Shown: positions 45,733 through 54,530 of the stretch, one piece after another
Numbering within the stretch: the first letter of the stretch is position 1
Layout of the letters: the number at the start of each line of letters is the position of its first letter
The notes under the pieces: generated by a model
What the model saw: only the letters and a program-made list of their open reading frames with translations
Told to the model about the DNA's origin: nothing
Database searches by the model: none
Origin: JAHBNG01 sp039028975
GTDB taxonomy: Bacteria; Chloroflexota; Anaerolineae; Caldilineales; Caldilineaceae
Reading direction: 5' to 3'
Assembly (NCBI GenBank): GCA_039028975.1
Contig: JBCCHB010000112.1
Coordinates: 1-57,194, forward strand
Length of the DNA: 57,194 nucleotides
Made by a program: the position numbers and the translations under genes

Positions 45733-46245
45733 TCATATTGGATTCTGTATGAATTTTTCCTCGACGGGTTTTCCCATCATTTCCCCTATCAATTCGACTA
45801 TCTCCTGAAATTCTTCAAAATAATTGACTCCATCGACCCGTAGTATAGGTCTGTCAACTACCTCTTTGTTATATAGAATCAAATTAGTTTCATCCAAGTC
45901 TTGAAACAGTTCTGCTCGGCTAATTTCGCTCCACAGTTTCGTAACATTTTGGTATGAGATATAGGATTTGTTAATGTATAGTGTGAGTTCGGTGGACTGT
46001 TTCAGCGTGGAACTGATTTGAAAGGCCTTGTGAATTAAATTAATGCCTAATATTAGCGCTAGAACGATTAGTACTGTGGATAGCAGTGGTCCTGAACCAA
46101 TATCAGTAGTTGCGGTATAACGAATCCAAAATCCACCTATCGCAATGGGAATTGCAATCAATATACATCCAGTACCTGCTTCTGTAGCGGCCTGTTTTTC
46201 TTCCATTGTCATTTCACGAACATATTTGGTTTGTGAGGTTGCCAT
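45733..46245 (-). CDS. Two-helix membrane protein, unknown function
   Basis: 170 residues. A charged N-terminus is followed by two helices near 27-45 (CILIAIPIAIGGFWI) and 53-72 (LLSTVLIVLALILGINLI). The C-terminal cytosolic domain (LYINKSYISYQNVTKLWSEISRAELFQDL) resembles the PH-like fold of small bacterial membrane proteins. AAAGGATG precedes ATG. No family is recognised with certainty, and the neighbours give no clue. Confidence 0.65.
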   Translation of the reverse strand: MATSQTKYVREMTMEEKQAATEAGTGCILIAIPIAIGGFWIRYTATTDIGSGPLLSTVLIVLALILGINLIHKAFQISSTLKQSTELTLYINKSYISYQNVTKLWSEISRAELFQDLDETNLILYNKEVVDRPILRVDGVNYFEEFQEIVELIGEMMGKPVEEKFIQNPI

Positions 46246-46796
46246 TGATTCATCCTTTCTAATTGCGTTCTCGAGAACTTATGGGTTGTGGTCGGAATCA
46301 ATTCATAATCTAGGCTGTCTACACTGCTTACGGCTTAAACGTCGAGTCCAGAAAAGTAGAGGGATACCCCAGACTCACTAACAGCCGACACAACCACTAT
46401 AGCAGCCAACCGTGTCACTATCGTAGCAATCACACCCAACAAACGTGACACTTTCGTCAAGCAAGCGTGACAATTTTCAGCGGTTCCAAATTAGGCCGTT
46501 CTAGGTAACAGTAACGACCCAGCGAGCTTGAAGCATGGCCTACTAAACAAGGTACTTTGGGAGTGATAGCCGCCTCACATGCATAAGTTATTCAGTTCCC
46601 TGCAATTGTTGGCTAAATACAAGAGGCACCCCCATCCTGCTCGCAAGGGATGTATTGACTGCTTGCTCAGTTTCAATGAAGCAATTACACTTTTCGCAAT
46701 AAGCTACAGTTGGAGGCCATACTCATCAGCGTGTCTGAGGAATTTGAAGGGTGTACGTTATTTGAACGTGAGTTTGTATGATGTGGGGATTTGGGG
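46246..46796. other. Intergenic region with spaced CGTGACA repeats
   Basis: 551 bp without a believable gene on either strand. It holds the direct repeats at 46411-46473. The rest (46480-46790) shows no recognised element. Confidence 0.45.
46411..46473. repeat. Three spaced CGTGWCA direct repeats
   Basis: CGTGTCAC (46411), CGTGACAC (46444) and CGTGACAA (46466) lie 33 and 22 bp apart, each followed by a short TTTC- or TATC-type segment. The 22-bp spacing recalls transposase-binding sites at Tn7-type ends, but no transposase is present. Confidence 0.45.
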
Positions 46797-49700
46797 CTAC
46801 TCTGTTCCATCCACACCACCAAGCGTCAAAATTGCGGCCTTTTGCGCTGGCGAAACGCCTCGGCTTCCTGTGATGTTTAGCCCTTCATAAGGGCCTGGCG
46901 CTCGCAGCGTCTGAACACATCTTCTGGTTTCTAGATCCCAGAACTTAATTGTTTCGTCATGGCTACCGCTGGCCAACTGGTTGCTACTCGGGTGAAATGC
47001 AATCGACATCACCCCGTTTTTATGTCCTTTGAGAATATGTGGTTCTTCTATGCTAGCAACGGGCCAAAGACGAATTGTCCGATCATGGCTGGCGCTGGCC
47101 AAAATCGTATCGTCTGGGCTGAATGCAACGGACATAACCCAATCGTCGTGACCATCTAGGACTTTGATCCTCTTTCCCGAGCGGGCATCCCATAGACATA
47201 CGGTTCTGTCGTTACTCGCGCTAGCGAGAAGGGCTCCATCCTGACTAAATGCTAATGAGCGAACCCAGCTAGTGTGCCCTTCCAGCGTAAGAGACTTTTC
47301 TCCAGTTTGCGTATCCCACATAACAATTCTGCCGCCATGGTAACCGACAGCGAGTATCAGACCATCGGGACTGTACGTAGATGACCAAGCACCATGGTCG
47401 GTAGACTCGGCATCTGTGTCTACTAGCTGCGCCAAATACTGGCCAGTACGAACATCCCAAAGACATACGCTATGGTCAAAGCTGCTGCTGGCCAACGTCT
47501 TTCCATCGGGGCTAAATGCGACTGTGGTTATGATATGCTTTTGCTGCTGCAATATATGCATTGGTTGCCTTGAGCGCATATCCCACAGTCGAATGGTCAT
47601 GTCCTCGCTAGAGCTAGCAACAACATTGCCGTCTTGGCGAATGGCAACCGACCAGAGCAAATTCGTGTGGCCAGAGAGCATATGGCTGTGTGTAGCAATA
47701 TCGTTTAAAACGACCTCTTCTCCAGAAGTAGCAACATCCCATACATGAATGGCCTGATCGTTGCCGCCGCTAACAAGCACTCTGCCGTCTAGGCTAAATG
47801 TAAGCGTATTAACCGGTTTCGCGTACCCAGTCATGATTTGAGTCGGGTACCCAGTTTCCACATCCCATAGGCGCAAGGTCTGATCACCACTGCTACTAGC
47901 AAGCTGGGAACCATCGGGACTAAATGATAGCGACATGATTGGATCAGCGTGGCCCTGCAAGGTGTTCATAACCTGTTCACGCTCGATATCCCACAATCGA
48001 ATGACTCTTTCATCGCCTCCTCCGGCCAAGATACGACCATCGGCATGAAAGGCAATGGCGTTGATACTGCCCGTTTGGTTCTGCAACGTGCAAATTCGTG
48101 GACCAATCTTTTCTACCTCAGTAAGATCAGCCTCTGAATCAATTTGGGGCAACGGTTCGCTTGCCATAGACAGCTCTATTGACAAATCTGCCACTGACCA
48201 CAATGCTACAATTCCAGTAAAGGTGCATCCGGCAACTCGTTGGCCATCTGGGCTGAATGCAACTTGATAGAATACATTAGCGCGGTCGTGGGATAAATTG
48301 CAAAGCACGTAACCTTCATAAAACTCTTGGGTTTCGTCTTTATGCTGAACCTCTGCCAGATTCCACAGGCGGATAGTGTGATCGCCGCTGCAGCTGGCAA
48401 GTATTTGCTGATTTGGGCTAAAATCAAGCCCCGTCACGAGTGTCCGGTGCCCGTGAAAGGTTGCAGCGGCTCTGCACGTCTCTGTATGCCATAAGCGGAT
48501 GAGCTGATCGTCACCGCCACTCGCAATGAATTGCCCGTCTGGGCTAAAGGCAATTGCCCGAACAATCTGTTCATCTTTGTGTAAAATCATGCAAGGTGGT
48601 GCGTCTGATCGAGAATCCAAATGCATCGAAGAATGACCGCTTTGAGCATTATCGACTATACTGGCAACATTCCAGTAACGAACTGAACCATCTTCACCGC
48701 CGCTGACTAGGTATTGCCCATCTGGGCTAAATGCAATGCACTGTACCAGCCTCGAATGCCCCTGAAGCAGACCGACTGGTTGTCTCGTGTCAGCCGCCCA
48801 CAGACGAATATCGCCATGACTGGTTCCTGCCGCTAGATACCGTCCATCCGGGCTGAAGGCTGTGGCTCGGATCATACTGAACGTATCGGTAAAGACTGCA
48901 TCAGAAAGATCGGCATTGGTTAAATTTACGCTGGGTAGATATTTGCTGCGTAAAAAAGCCTGCCTTATGGCCATGTCAGAGAAGTCCACGCCGCGTGTAT
49001 CGATTCTAAGATGAAGCAACACGTTCAGAATGTTGCCGCCAGCATAGCTTCTGGCCCAAGACGGATTACAACGTATAGCGGTCAGAAGTTCTTGAAGCTT
49101 TTGCTTAATTGCAACGGATTCAAAATTAGACTGCAGTTGTTCGGCGATCGGCTGGATGAGTAACTGTAACTGACTTGCACGGATGTATTCTTTGGCCTGT
49201 GCCTGTAGAAGCGGATATCGAGCTAAGTAAAAGAGTTCGCCAGTTTGAATTTCCAGAAAGCTCGATTTAAGCAGTTCTTCAGTTACGTACTCCATGACAA
49301 CATTTTGTACCATGAATCCGCTTTTCACTACGGACGAACCTGGATCAGGTATCGAATCTCGTTTGATCAGCAAGGACCGTCTTTGGAGCGTTAGCAGTGC
49401 CTCCTGTATCGTATTCGGTCTGCTCTTCCCGTCTAGGTTTTTGTTCAAGACATGAAATGATGTAGTCTCACGATGAATGCTCAGCCAGATCAGAACATCA
49501 CGCTCAACCTCGGTTAGACGTGAAAATTGTTGTTCTAAGATCACGCGGATGCCATCAAATAGGGCAAGCCCACTATTCAAAAATACCCCAACATTGCCAT
49601 CGTGAAAGCCCATAATTGTGTCAGCAGCTATATGAAGAGCCAAGGGGTTTCCTGAGTAGAGCGCGTTCAAGTTCGCCGTGTCGCTCGCGGATGCCTGAAG

Positions 49701-51203
49701 GCCGTGGGTTGCTAAAATTGCTTGCGCTGCCTCTTCATCAAGCCCAGATAGATGGAGTATTTTGACATCCTTCTTCATCCTCTGTAGCCGAGACAACCCA
49801 TGCGGTCGCTCTCGGCTTGTCAACACCAGACAGCTCTGATGGCTATTACTACATAGGAGCTGGAGACATTGAATAAATCCTTCATAGCCCTTAAGTGCAT
49901 GCCCAGCATGATCATCAGCATTCAGAATACTTTCCATGTTGTCTAATATGAGCATGCAGCGATGTTGGTCCAGATAATCGACCAAAAGGTACAGGCGCTC
50001 GCTCAATGGATCCGGAAGATGGGCTAATTGTTGATGAGAAAGAATTCGCAACCAGCGTTCGACAATTCTGTCCAGAGATGGCGCATTTGACAATGAATAC
50101 CAGAGTACAAACTCAAAGTGGCAAGCCACCTGTGTTACAACATGAGCGGTTAGCGTAGATTTGCCAGCACCGCCCATTCCCAGTATGGCCACAAGCCGAT
50201 GAGGGTTATGAACGAGCCACTCTATCAGCAGCGCCTGCTCCTCTTCCCGTCCGTAAAAGCTCTCAATATTCGGTCTGTCGCCCCAATCAATAATTGGTTC
50301 TTCAACTGTTGCTGTATTGATGGTACGATTTTCTGGAATCTGTGGAACAAGTGGGATATTTGTCGTAACAACAACTTGCTCAAGCAATGCATGTTCGGCA
50401 TATGTAGCAGGCGTTTGGTCAAATTCTCCCGTTTCAATCTGTTTATACAGGGTCGTCGTTCGAGCTTCAGGCTTAGCATCCATCTCGCCGTTTAAGTCAC
50501 TTTGATATGACTCATAATGCTTCAAAGCAAGATTACGCTGCCCGAGATGTACAAGAATTCTCATGAGCTGGCGATGTGTTGCCTCACCCTGAAATGGCGC
50601 TAAGTCAACGCTGCGAGATGCATAATCATGGGCTTGCCTAAATTCACCTCTCAATTCATAGGCCGTAGCCAGCTTGCTTAAAACAGATAGAGCCTTATCT
50701 TTTAAGAACTGGCGCTGACGAAGCAGTTTCCCTTCAAACTCGTCGATTTGGTCACGCAACATGGTGCCAACCAACAACTCACCTCGATAAAGAGCAATAG
50801 CCTGCTCCAGGCGGTTTAGACAAGCATTGCAATCGTGAAGATGACGATGAGGATGTGCTTCACATTGCTTTAATAGTGCCTCAAATTGCACGGCATCCAC
50901 AATCACCTGTTTCAAATTCAAGCCCAACGTGTGTCGCGTGCTTATAATCAATGTATCTGTGATCCCGGGTGCAGCTTTTTCCAGCGTGCTACGCAGACGA
51001 CTCAAGGTTGAACGCAAGTTGCCCAGCGATGGTATGGGGCCTGGCCACAACAATTCCGCTAATGCCTCACGACGGTGGTCACCAGGATTCAATGCTAGAT
51101 AGATCAGCAGCGCCTGGACATTTCCTTTGGGAAAGTCAGCTATTGGCTGACCATCAATAATCAGATCAAATTTACCAAACAGAAATAGCTGAATTCGACT
51201 CAT
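46797..51203 (-). CDS. SARP/BTAD-NACHT-WD40 giant STAND regulator
   Basis: 1468 residues. Order: OmpR-like winged helix (about 1-95; LFGKFDLIIDGQPI, LLIYLALNPGDHRREALAELLWP); BTAD helical repeat (about 100-255; VDAVQFEALL, AIALYRGELL); STAND NTPase with Walker A AILGMGGAGKSTLTAHV near 338 and Walker B RCMLILDNMESIL near 415; a winged-helix/helical spacer; a short pentapeptide-like stretch (VNLTNADLSDAVFTD near 755); and 14 WD40 repeats (775-1440), enough for two seven-bladed propellers. It is probably an ATP-gated transcription regulator opened by a ligand bound to the propellers. AAGGA lies nine bases before ATG. It is divergent from the NB-ARC operon. Confidence 0.93.
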   Translation of the reverse strand: MSRIQLFLFGKFDLIIDGQPIADFPKGNVQALLIYLALNPGDHRREALAELLWPGPIPSLGNLRSTLSRLRSTLEKAAPGITDTLIISTRHTLGLNLKQVIVDAVQFEALLKQCEAHPHRHLHDCNACLNRLEQAIALYRGELLVGTMLRDQIDEFEGKLLRQRQFLKDKALSVLSKLATAYELRGEFRQAHDYASRSVDLAPFQGEATHRQLMRILVHLGQRNLALKHYESYQSDLNGEMDAKPEARTTTLYKQIETGEFDQTPATYAEHALLEQVVVTTNIPLVPQIPENRTINTATVEEPIIDWGDRPNIESFYGREEEQALLIEWLVHNPHRLVAILGMGGAGKSTLTAHVVTQVACHFEFVLWYSLSNAPSLDRIVERWLRILSHQQLAHLPDPLSERLYLLVDYLDQHRCMLILDNMESILNADDHAGHALKGYEGFIQCLQLLCSNSHQSCLVLTSRERPHGLSRLQRMKKDVKILHLSGLDEEAAQAILATHGLQASASDTANLNALYSGNPLALHIAADTIMGFHDGNVGVFLNSGLALFDGIRVILEQQFSRLTEVERDVLIWLSIHRETTSFHVLNKNLDGKSRPNTIQEALLTLQRRSLLIKRDSIPDPGSSVVKSGFMVQNVVMEYVTEELLKSSFLEIQTGELFYLARYPLLQAQAKEYIRASQLQLLIQPIAEQLQSNFESVAIKQKLQELLTAIRCNPSWARSYAGGNILNVLLHLRIDTRGVDFSDMAIRQAFLRSKYLPSVNLTNADLSDAVFTDTFSMIRATAFSPDGRYLAAGTSHGDIRLWAADTRQPVGLLQGHSRLVQCIAFSPDGQYLVSGGEDGSVRYWNVASIVDNAQSGHSSMHLDSRSDAPPCMILHKDEQIVRAIAFSPDGQFIASGGDDQLIRLWHTETCRAAATFHGHRTLVTGLDFSPNQQILASCSGDHTIRLWNLAEVQHKDETQEFYEGYVLCNLSHDRANVFYQVAFSPDGQRVAGCTFTGIVALWSVADLSIELSMASEPLPQIDSEADLTEVEKIGPRICTLQNQTGSINAIAFHADGRILAGGGDERVIRLWDIEREQVMNTLQGHADPIMSLSFSPDGSQLASSSGDQTLRLWDVETGYPTQIMTGYAKPVNTLTFSLDGRVLVSGGNDQAIHVWDVATSGEEVVLNDIATHSHMLSGHTNLLWSVAIRQDGNVVASSSEDMTIRLWDMRSRQPMHILQQQKHIITTVAFSPDGKTLASSSFDHSVCLWDVRTGQYLAQLVDTDAESTDHGAWSSTYSPDGLILAVGYHGGRIVMWDTQTGEKSLTLEGHTSWVRSLAFSQDGALLASASNDRTVCLWDARSGKRIKVLDGHDDWVMSVAFSPDDTILASASHDRTIRLWPVASIEEPHILKGHKNGVMSIAFHPSSNQLASGSHDETIKFWDLETRRCVQTLRAPGPYEGLNITGSRGVSPAQKAAILTLGGVDGTE

Positions 51204-51258
51204 CTTGGCGCATCCTTACCCATTTTTGCGATTAATTACCACAGGTGTGTCCGATGAG

Positions 51259-51282
51259 ATTAAGGTGACTACTATAGGGAGA
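51259..51282 (+). promoter_or_regulatory. Phage-type RNA polymerase promoter look-alike
   Basis: The segment ends in ACTATAGGGAGA, identical to the initiating half of the T7 consensus. It is preceded by AAGGTGAC, as in the SP6 promoter, with one extra T between the halves. It may be a coincidence or an ordinary -10 (TACTAT). It lies in the divergent region between the two STAND transcription units and points to 51482. Confidence 0.25.
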
Positions 51283-51371
51283 ATCGGCGCTCTTCACTTT
51301 TATACGCCTAACTGCTTGAGGGGGACTAGCTATGAGCTATGAATAATTGCGCGCTGGCGCAAGATATTTAT

Positions 51372-51401
51372 TTGTATTACAATAAAGTTCTACCTTATCA
51401 T
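51372..51401 (+). promoter_or_regulatory. Predicted promoter of the NB-ARC/TPR operon
   Basis: TTGTAT (51372-51377) and TATCAT (51396-51401) are spaced by 18 bp. Transcription would start near 51408, at the left arm of the inverted repeat. Confidence 0.5.
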
Positions 51402-51404
51402 ATG

Positions 51405-51450
51405 TTGGCTCGGAATAGTCAGAGTTCGCACTACGAGAATTCCGAGCCGA
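51405..51450. promoter_or_regulatory. Inverted repeat at the predicted transcription start
   Basis: GGCTCGGAAT (51407-51416) and ATTCCGAGCC (51439-51448) are perfect 10-bp arms with a 22-nt spacer. It could be an operator for a dimeric regulator or a 5' RNA hairpin, 31 bp before the ATG of the NB-ARC gene. Confidence 0.55.
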
Positions 51451-51481
51451 CGCAGAAAATCCATCGTTCACGTCTATCAAC

Positions 51482-52867
51482 ATGACCCATTCTGCACCTA
51501 AGTTTGGTGGCCTACTTACTCAAGGCGTCAACCATATCAAGGCACAGGCCAACAAATCTGTGGCTGCCATCCAAGACGAACTAGGCTACGCCGTCGAGCG
51601 GAAAGGTAGTTCAGCTATCGAACATTGGCGTCGCGGCAACGTGCCTGATGTCGAAACGGTTGAAACCCTCGCTCGAGAAATCGTCAACCAAAGCAGCGCA
51701 GATCGAGACTGGCTCCGCAGCTTCCTCAGCAGCGCCAACCACCCTCGCGTTGAAGAACTGTGTAATGAACTCTTTCCTTCACCGTCCGACAATGGTACCC
51801 AACCCCAGCCCATTCGCTGGCGGCTACCCAGCCACTTCCCCGATAAACGGTATGATCAACTGTTCGGGCGTAAGCCGCTTGTCCAAGAGGTTCTGAACGC
51901 TTTGGTTAATGAAGGTGGGCCATCAATTCTTGCACTCGACGGCATCGGGGGGATTGGCAAGACTGCATTGGCGTACGAAATTTGTGAAGCAGCATGGGAA
52001 GACCAGCACTTCGACCAAATCGGTTGGGTAAGCGCCGAGCAGCAGCAGTTGCATATCGGTAATGGGATCCTCCCTGTCTCCGGTAGCTTGGCTCCATCGA
52101 CAACAGAATTGCTCCGCTCGCTGGCGGAACAGCTTCTGCCCGAGCCTGCCTTGGTACAAGGTATGGACCACACTGAATTGCAGGCTGCGCTCCAAACGTA
52201 CCTGGACCAGTCCTTACATCTGGTTGTGGTGGACAATTTGGAGACCTTGGAAGATATGAGCCTGCTGGTTCCTGAGTTGCGACGGCTAGCCAACCCAACC
52301 CGCTTTTTGCTGACGGCGCGCCATAGCTTGCACGCTGAGGAAGGATTCTCTGCCGTCAAGGTACCTGAGTTGGCACAAGGGGACGCCATTAACCTGATCC
52401 GTCATGAAGCCCGCCATAGTTCATCGGGCAAGATCACCACGGCAAGTGATGCCGCGCTACAGTCGATCTGGGAAGTAGTTGGAGGCAATCCGCTTGCATT
52501 ACGCCTCGTGGTCGGCCAACTCCACAGCTTGAGCTTGAACCAAGTGCTTTCTTCGCTCCAAGAGGCGCAGGGGGCGTCAACCGAGGCGCTTTACACCTAC
52601 ATCTATCGTCAAGTCTGGGATAGCCTTAGCAAGGAGGAACACACGCTCTTTTTGACTACGCCTCTCATGCCAATCCAGGGAGAGTCTCTCGAATTTCTGG
52701 AAGCTGTCTCAAGACTTGAGCGTAAAGCTCTCTTGACGTCGCTGCATAGTTTGGTTACTCGTAATCTTATCGATCACCAGCCCAGCCTAGAACTACAAAG
52801 AAGCACCTATACTATTCATAGCCTGACCCGTACATTCTTAATGGAGCAAGTGATCAAATGGCAGTAG
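51482..52867 (+). CDS. NB-ARC STAND NTPase with atypical N-terminal HTH-like domain
   Basis: 461 residues. Residues 1-75 look like a divergent helix-turn-helix (FGGLLTQGVNHIKAQANKSV, then SAIEHWRRGNVPDVETVETLA). The NB-ARC domain follows: Walker A LDGIGGIGKTALAYEI near 154-169, Walker B LHLVVVDNLETLED near 245, sensor RFLLTARHS and the GGNPLALRLVVGQL (GxP) motif near 342. A winged helix ends the protein (YTIHSLTRTFLME). There is no repeat sensor in this chain; the next gene, overlapping by 10 bases, supplies TPRs. It is probably half of a split STAND switch. The ribosome site is weak. Confidence 0.88.
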   Translation: MTHSAPKFGGLLTQGVNHIKAQANKSVAAIQDELGYAVERKGSSAIEHWRRGNVPDVETVETLAREIVNQSSADRDWLRSFLSSANHPRVEELCNELFPSPSDNGTQPQPIRWRLPSHFPDKRYDQLFGRKPLVQEVLNALVNEGGPSILALDGIGGIGKTALAYEICEAAWEDQHFDQIGWVSAEQQQLHIGNGILPVSGSLAPSTTELLRSLAEQLLPEPALVQGMDHTELQAALQTYLDQSLHLVVVDNLETLEDMSLLVPELRRLANPTRFLLTARHSLHAEEGFSAVKVPELAQGDAINLIRHEARHSSSGKITTASDAALQSIWEVVGGNPLALRLVVGQLHSLSLNQVLSSLQEAQGASTEALYTYIYRQVWDSLSKEEHTLFLTTPLMPIQGESLEFLEAVSRLERKALLTSLHSLVTRNLIDHQPSLELQRSTYTIHSLTRTFLMEQVIKWQ

Positions 52868-54042
52868 ATCTGATTGACCCGTCTGCCCAATTCTGTACCT
52901 ATATTGGTTACAGCCTCGATTACCTTTGGAAGAAGATCAGCAGAGCAACCGACTCACTTCCATCTTTACAGAATCGGCAGTTGGCCCTACACTTGCTCTC
53001 TTTCGGCCTAAAACGTCCAGAGCTTTGGCCAGTGGTGCGTACTACTCTGCTCGAATTGGCTCCCAAGATGGAGCAGGCTGGCCATCGTTCAGATTGGATG
53101 CCCTTACTAACCACTGGAATTGCTCAAGGCCGCCAGCAGAATGACCCAGAAGCGGTTGCAGAATTGACGATGCAATTGGCTCGGCTTCATCAACTGCAAA
53201 GCAATTACAATGCTGCACGTGAATATTTCAAGCAGAGTTTGGATGGCTTCCAAACGCTCCAAGAACGGCGCAGTCAAGCTAAGGTTATGGGGCGGTTAGC
53301 CTATCTCGCTTGCCTACAGCAGCAATATGCCGATGGCACACAACTTGGTCAACAGGCGCTCGAAATGCTGGCAACGAATGACCCTGAACGCGCTGGCATT
53401 TATGGCGCGCTAGGGGCGATTGCTCGTCACCGTCATGAGTGGCAAAAGTGCATCGATTATCATCATCGAGCGCTTACTCTGTGGCAGCAAGTTGGCGATC
53501 AACGTATGATGGCCTGGACGTGGCGTGATTTGGGCGTGCCATATTGCATGATGGAGCGCACAGCAGAAGCCATCGCCTGCTATGAGCGTGCGCTCGAAAT
53601 CTTCCAAATTATCCATGATCCCATTCACCAAGCGTCAACTGCCATGAATCTGGGCAATGTTTATCTAACGAATAATGAACCAGCAAAGGCCCTCCCGCTC
53701 TATGCATCATCAAAAATAATCTTTGAAGAGCTGCGCGATGGACTACGACTAGGCAAGCTTTACACAAATCAAGGTATTGCATTGCGCATGTTGGGGCGCT
53801 GGTCGTGCGTTATCGACGCGCTTACCCAGAGCATCACCCTAATGAGACAGATTAACGATTGGTATCATTTAGCCAATGCACAGGAAGAATTGGGTATCGT
53901 CTATCAAAGGCAAGGAAACAAAGCCAAAGCAATGAAGATCTTCAGTGACGCATTAGCAACTGCTACACGGATAGAAGACGATGCGGGACGCCAGGCATTA
54001 GCTTCATCCATATTGGACAACTTGTGTGAGGCCAAGAAGTGA
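52858..54042 (+). CDS. TPR-repeat partner protein of the NB-ARC gene
   Basis: 394 residues. From about residue 80 on it is built of TPR-like helical hairpins: LARLHQLQSNYNAAREYFKQSL, GRLAYLACLQQQYADGTQL, GAIARHRHEWQKCIDYHHRAL, GVPYCMMERTAEAIACYERAL, GNVYLTNNEPAKALPLY, GIALRMLGRWSCVIDALTQS and GIVYQRQGNKAKAMKIFSDAL. The first 80 residues are helical without TPR signature. The ATG overlaps the NB-ARC gene's end, so the two are coupled and probably act as one complex. The TPR array should be the ligand-sensing part. Confidence 0.9.
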   Translation: MAVDLIDPSAQFCTYIGYSLDYLWKKISRATDSLPSLQNRQLALHLLSFGLKRPELWPVVRTTLLELAPKMEQAGHRSDWMPLLTTGIAQGRQQNDPEAVAELTMQLARLHQLQSNYNAAREYFKQSLDGFQTLQERRSQAKVMGRLAYLACLQQQYADGTQLGQQALEMLATNDPERAGIYGALGAIARHRHEWQKCIDYHHRALTLWQQVGDQRMMAWTWRDLGVPYCMMERTAEAIACYERALEIFQIIHDPIHQASTAMNLGNVYLTNNEPAKALPLYASSKIIFEELRDGLRLGKLYTNQGIALRMLGRWSCVIDALTQSITLMRQINDWYHLANAQEELGIVYQRQGNKAKAMKIFSDALATATRIEDDAGRQALASSILDNLCEAKK

Positions 54043-54056
54043 TCGTTAGCTAAATA

Positions 54057-54086
54057 GTGGGGTGTGCAATGCCCTGCACACCCCAC
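54057..54086. terminator. Bidirectional terminator-like hairpin
   Basis: GTGGGGTGTGCA (54057-54068) pairs perfectly with TGCACACCCCAC (54075-54086) over 12 bp with a 6-nt loop, between two convergent genes. On the minus strand the stem is followed by TATTTAGC. Confidence 0.7.
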
Positions 54087-54096
54087 CAAAGTCGAG

Positions 54097-54282
54097 TTAT
54101 CCGCCACCACCTTCGTCATGAGCAGGGCCAGACAGCAGTTGCCATTCGCTAGGTGAATTGTGCGGTTCTAACGTTGCTGTGTCCCCATCATTTTCTTTTA
54201 CCAAGAGCGGTAACGTAAGACTGGCTAAAATTAATAGGACCACTAGCCAACGGTAGCTTAACTTAAAGAAAGAACTTGCCAT
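54097..54282 (-). CDS. Small signal-peptide-like protein with GGGG C-terminus
   Basis: 61 residues. An N-terminal hydrophobic helix (YRWLVVLLILASLTLPLLV, near 9-28) resembles a signal anchor. The polar tail (ENDGDTATLEPHNSPSEW) ends AHDEGGGG. TAGGAG lies 10 bases before ATG, and a perfect hairpin follows the stop, so it is likely a real transcription unit. It lies alone on the minus strand between two STAND transcription units. No family recognised; it might be an exported peptide or an effector, but this is a guess. Confidence 0.55.
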   Translation of the reverse strand: MASSFFKLSYRWLVVLLILASLTLPLLVKENDGDTATLEPHNSPSEWQLLSGPAHDEGGGG

Positions 54283-54470
54283 ATCAACGTGTCTCCTAGG
54301 TAGGAAAGAGACCCATTGAGTTGAAGGAATCCCGCTGACTGATGGAGTAAATCAGAACATATCAGCCAGCACACGCGTGTTTCCCCAATGAGCAAGATGT
54401 TATCGATTGATCACGGTCGTACGTACCGTATGCACCCTATGTAATCAGATTTGGGGCGGCAGCGGCTGAT

Positions 54471-54490
54471 AAAATTGATCAAAATTGATC
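54471..54490. promoter_or_regulatory. Operator-like repeat upstream of the XRE-STAND gene
   Basis: AAAATTGATC is repeated exactly in tandem, and the junction also forms the inverted pair GATCAA-AA-TTGATC (54477-54490). It sits 41 bp before the ATG of a gene whose product has an XRE HTH, fitting autoregulation. Confidence 0.5.
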
Positions 54491-54530
54491 GGGTGTTCAA
54501 ATTTGTCTATCAGAGATAGAGGCTGACCCC

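Noticed and set aside
46579..46890. Plus-strand ORF overlapping the end of the WD40 gene
   Set aside because: Its second half is antisense to the WD40 gene and there is no start signal.
51259..51282. Cloning vector or adapter contamination
   Set aside because: Flanking sequence does not match vector backbones I know and the neighbouring genes are continuous, but it cannot be fully excluded without reads.
54045..54530. Toxin-antitoxin pair
   Set aside because: Only one small ORF is credible here, without a partner.
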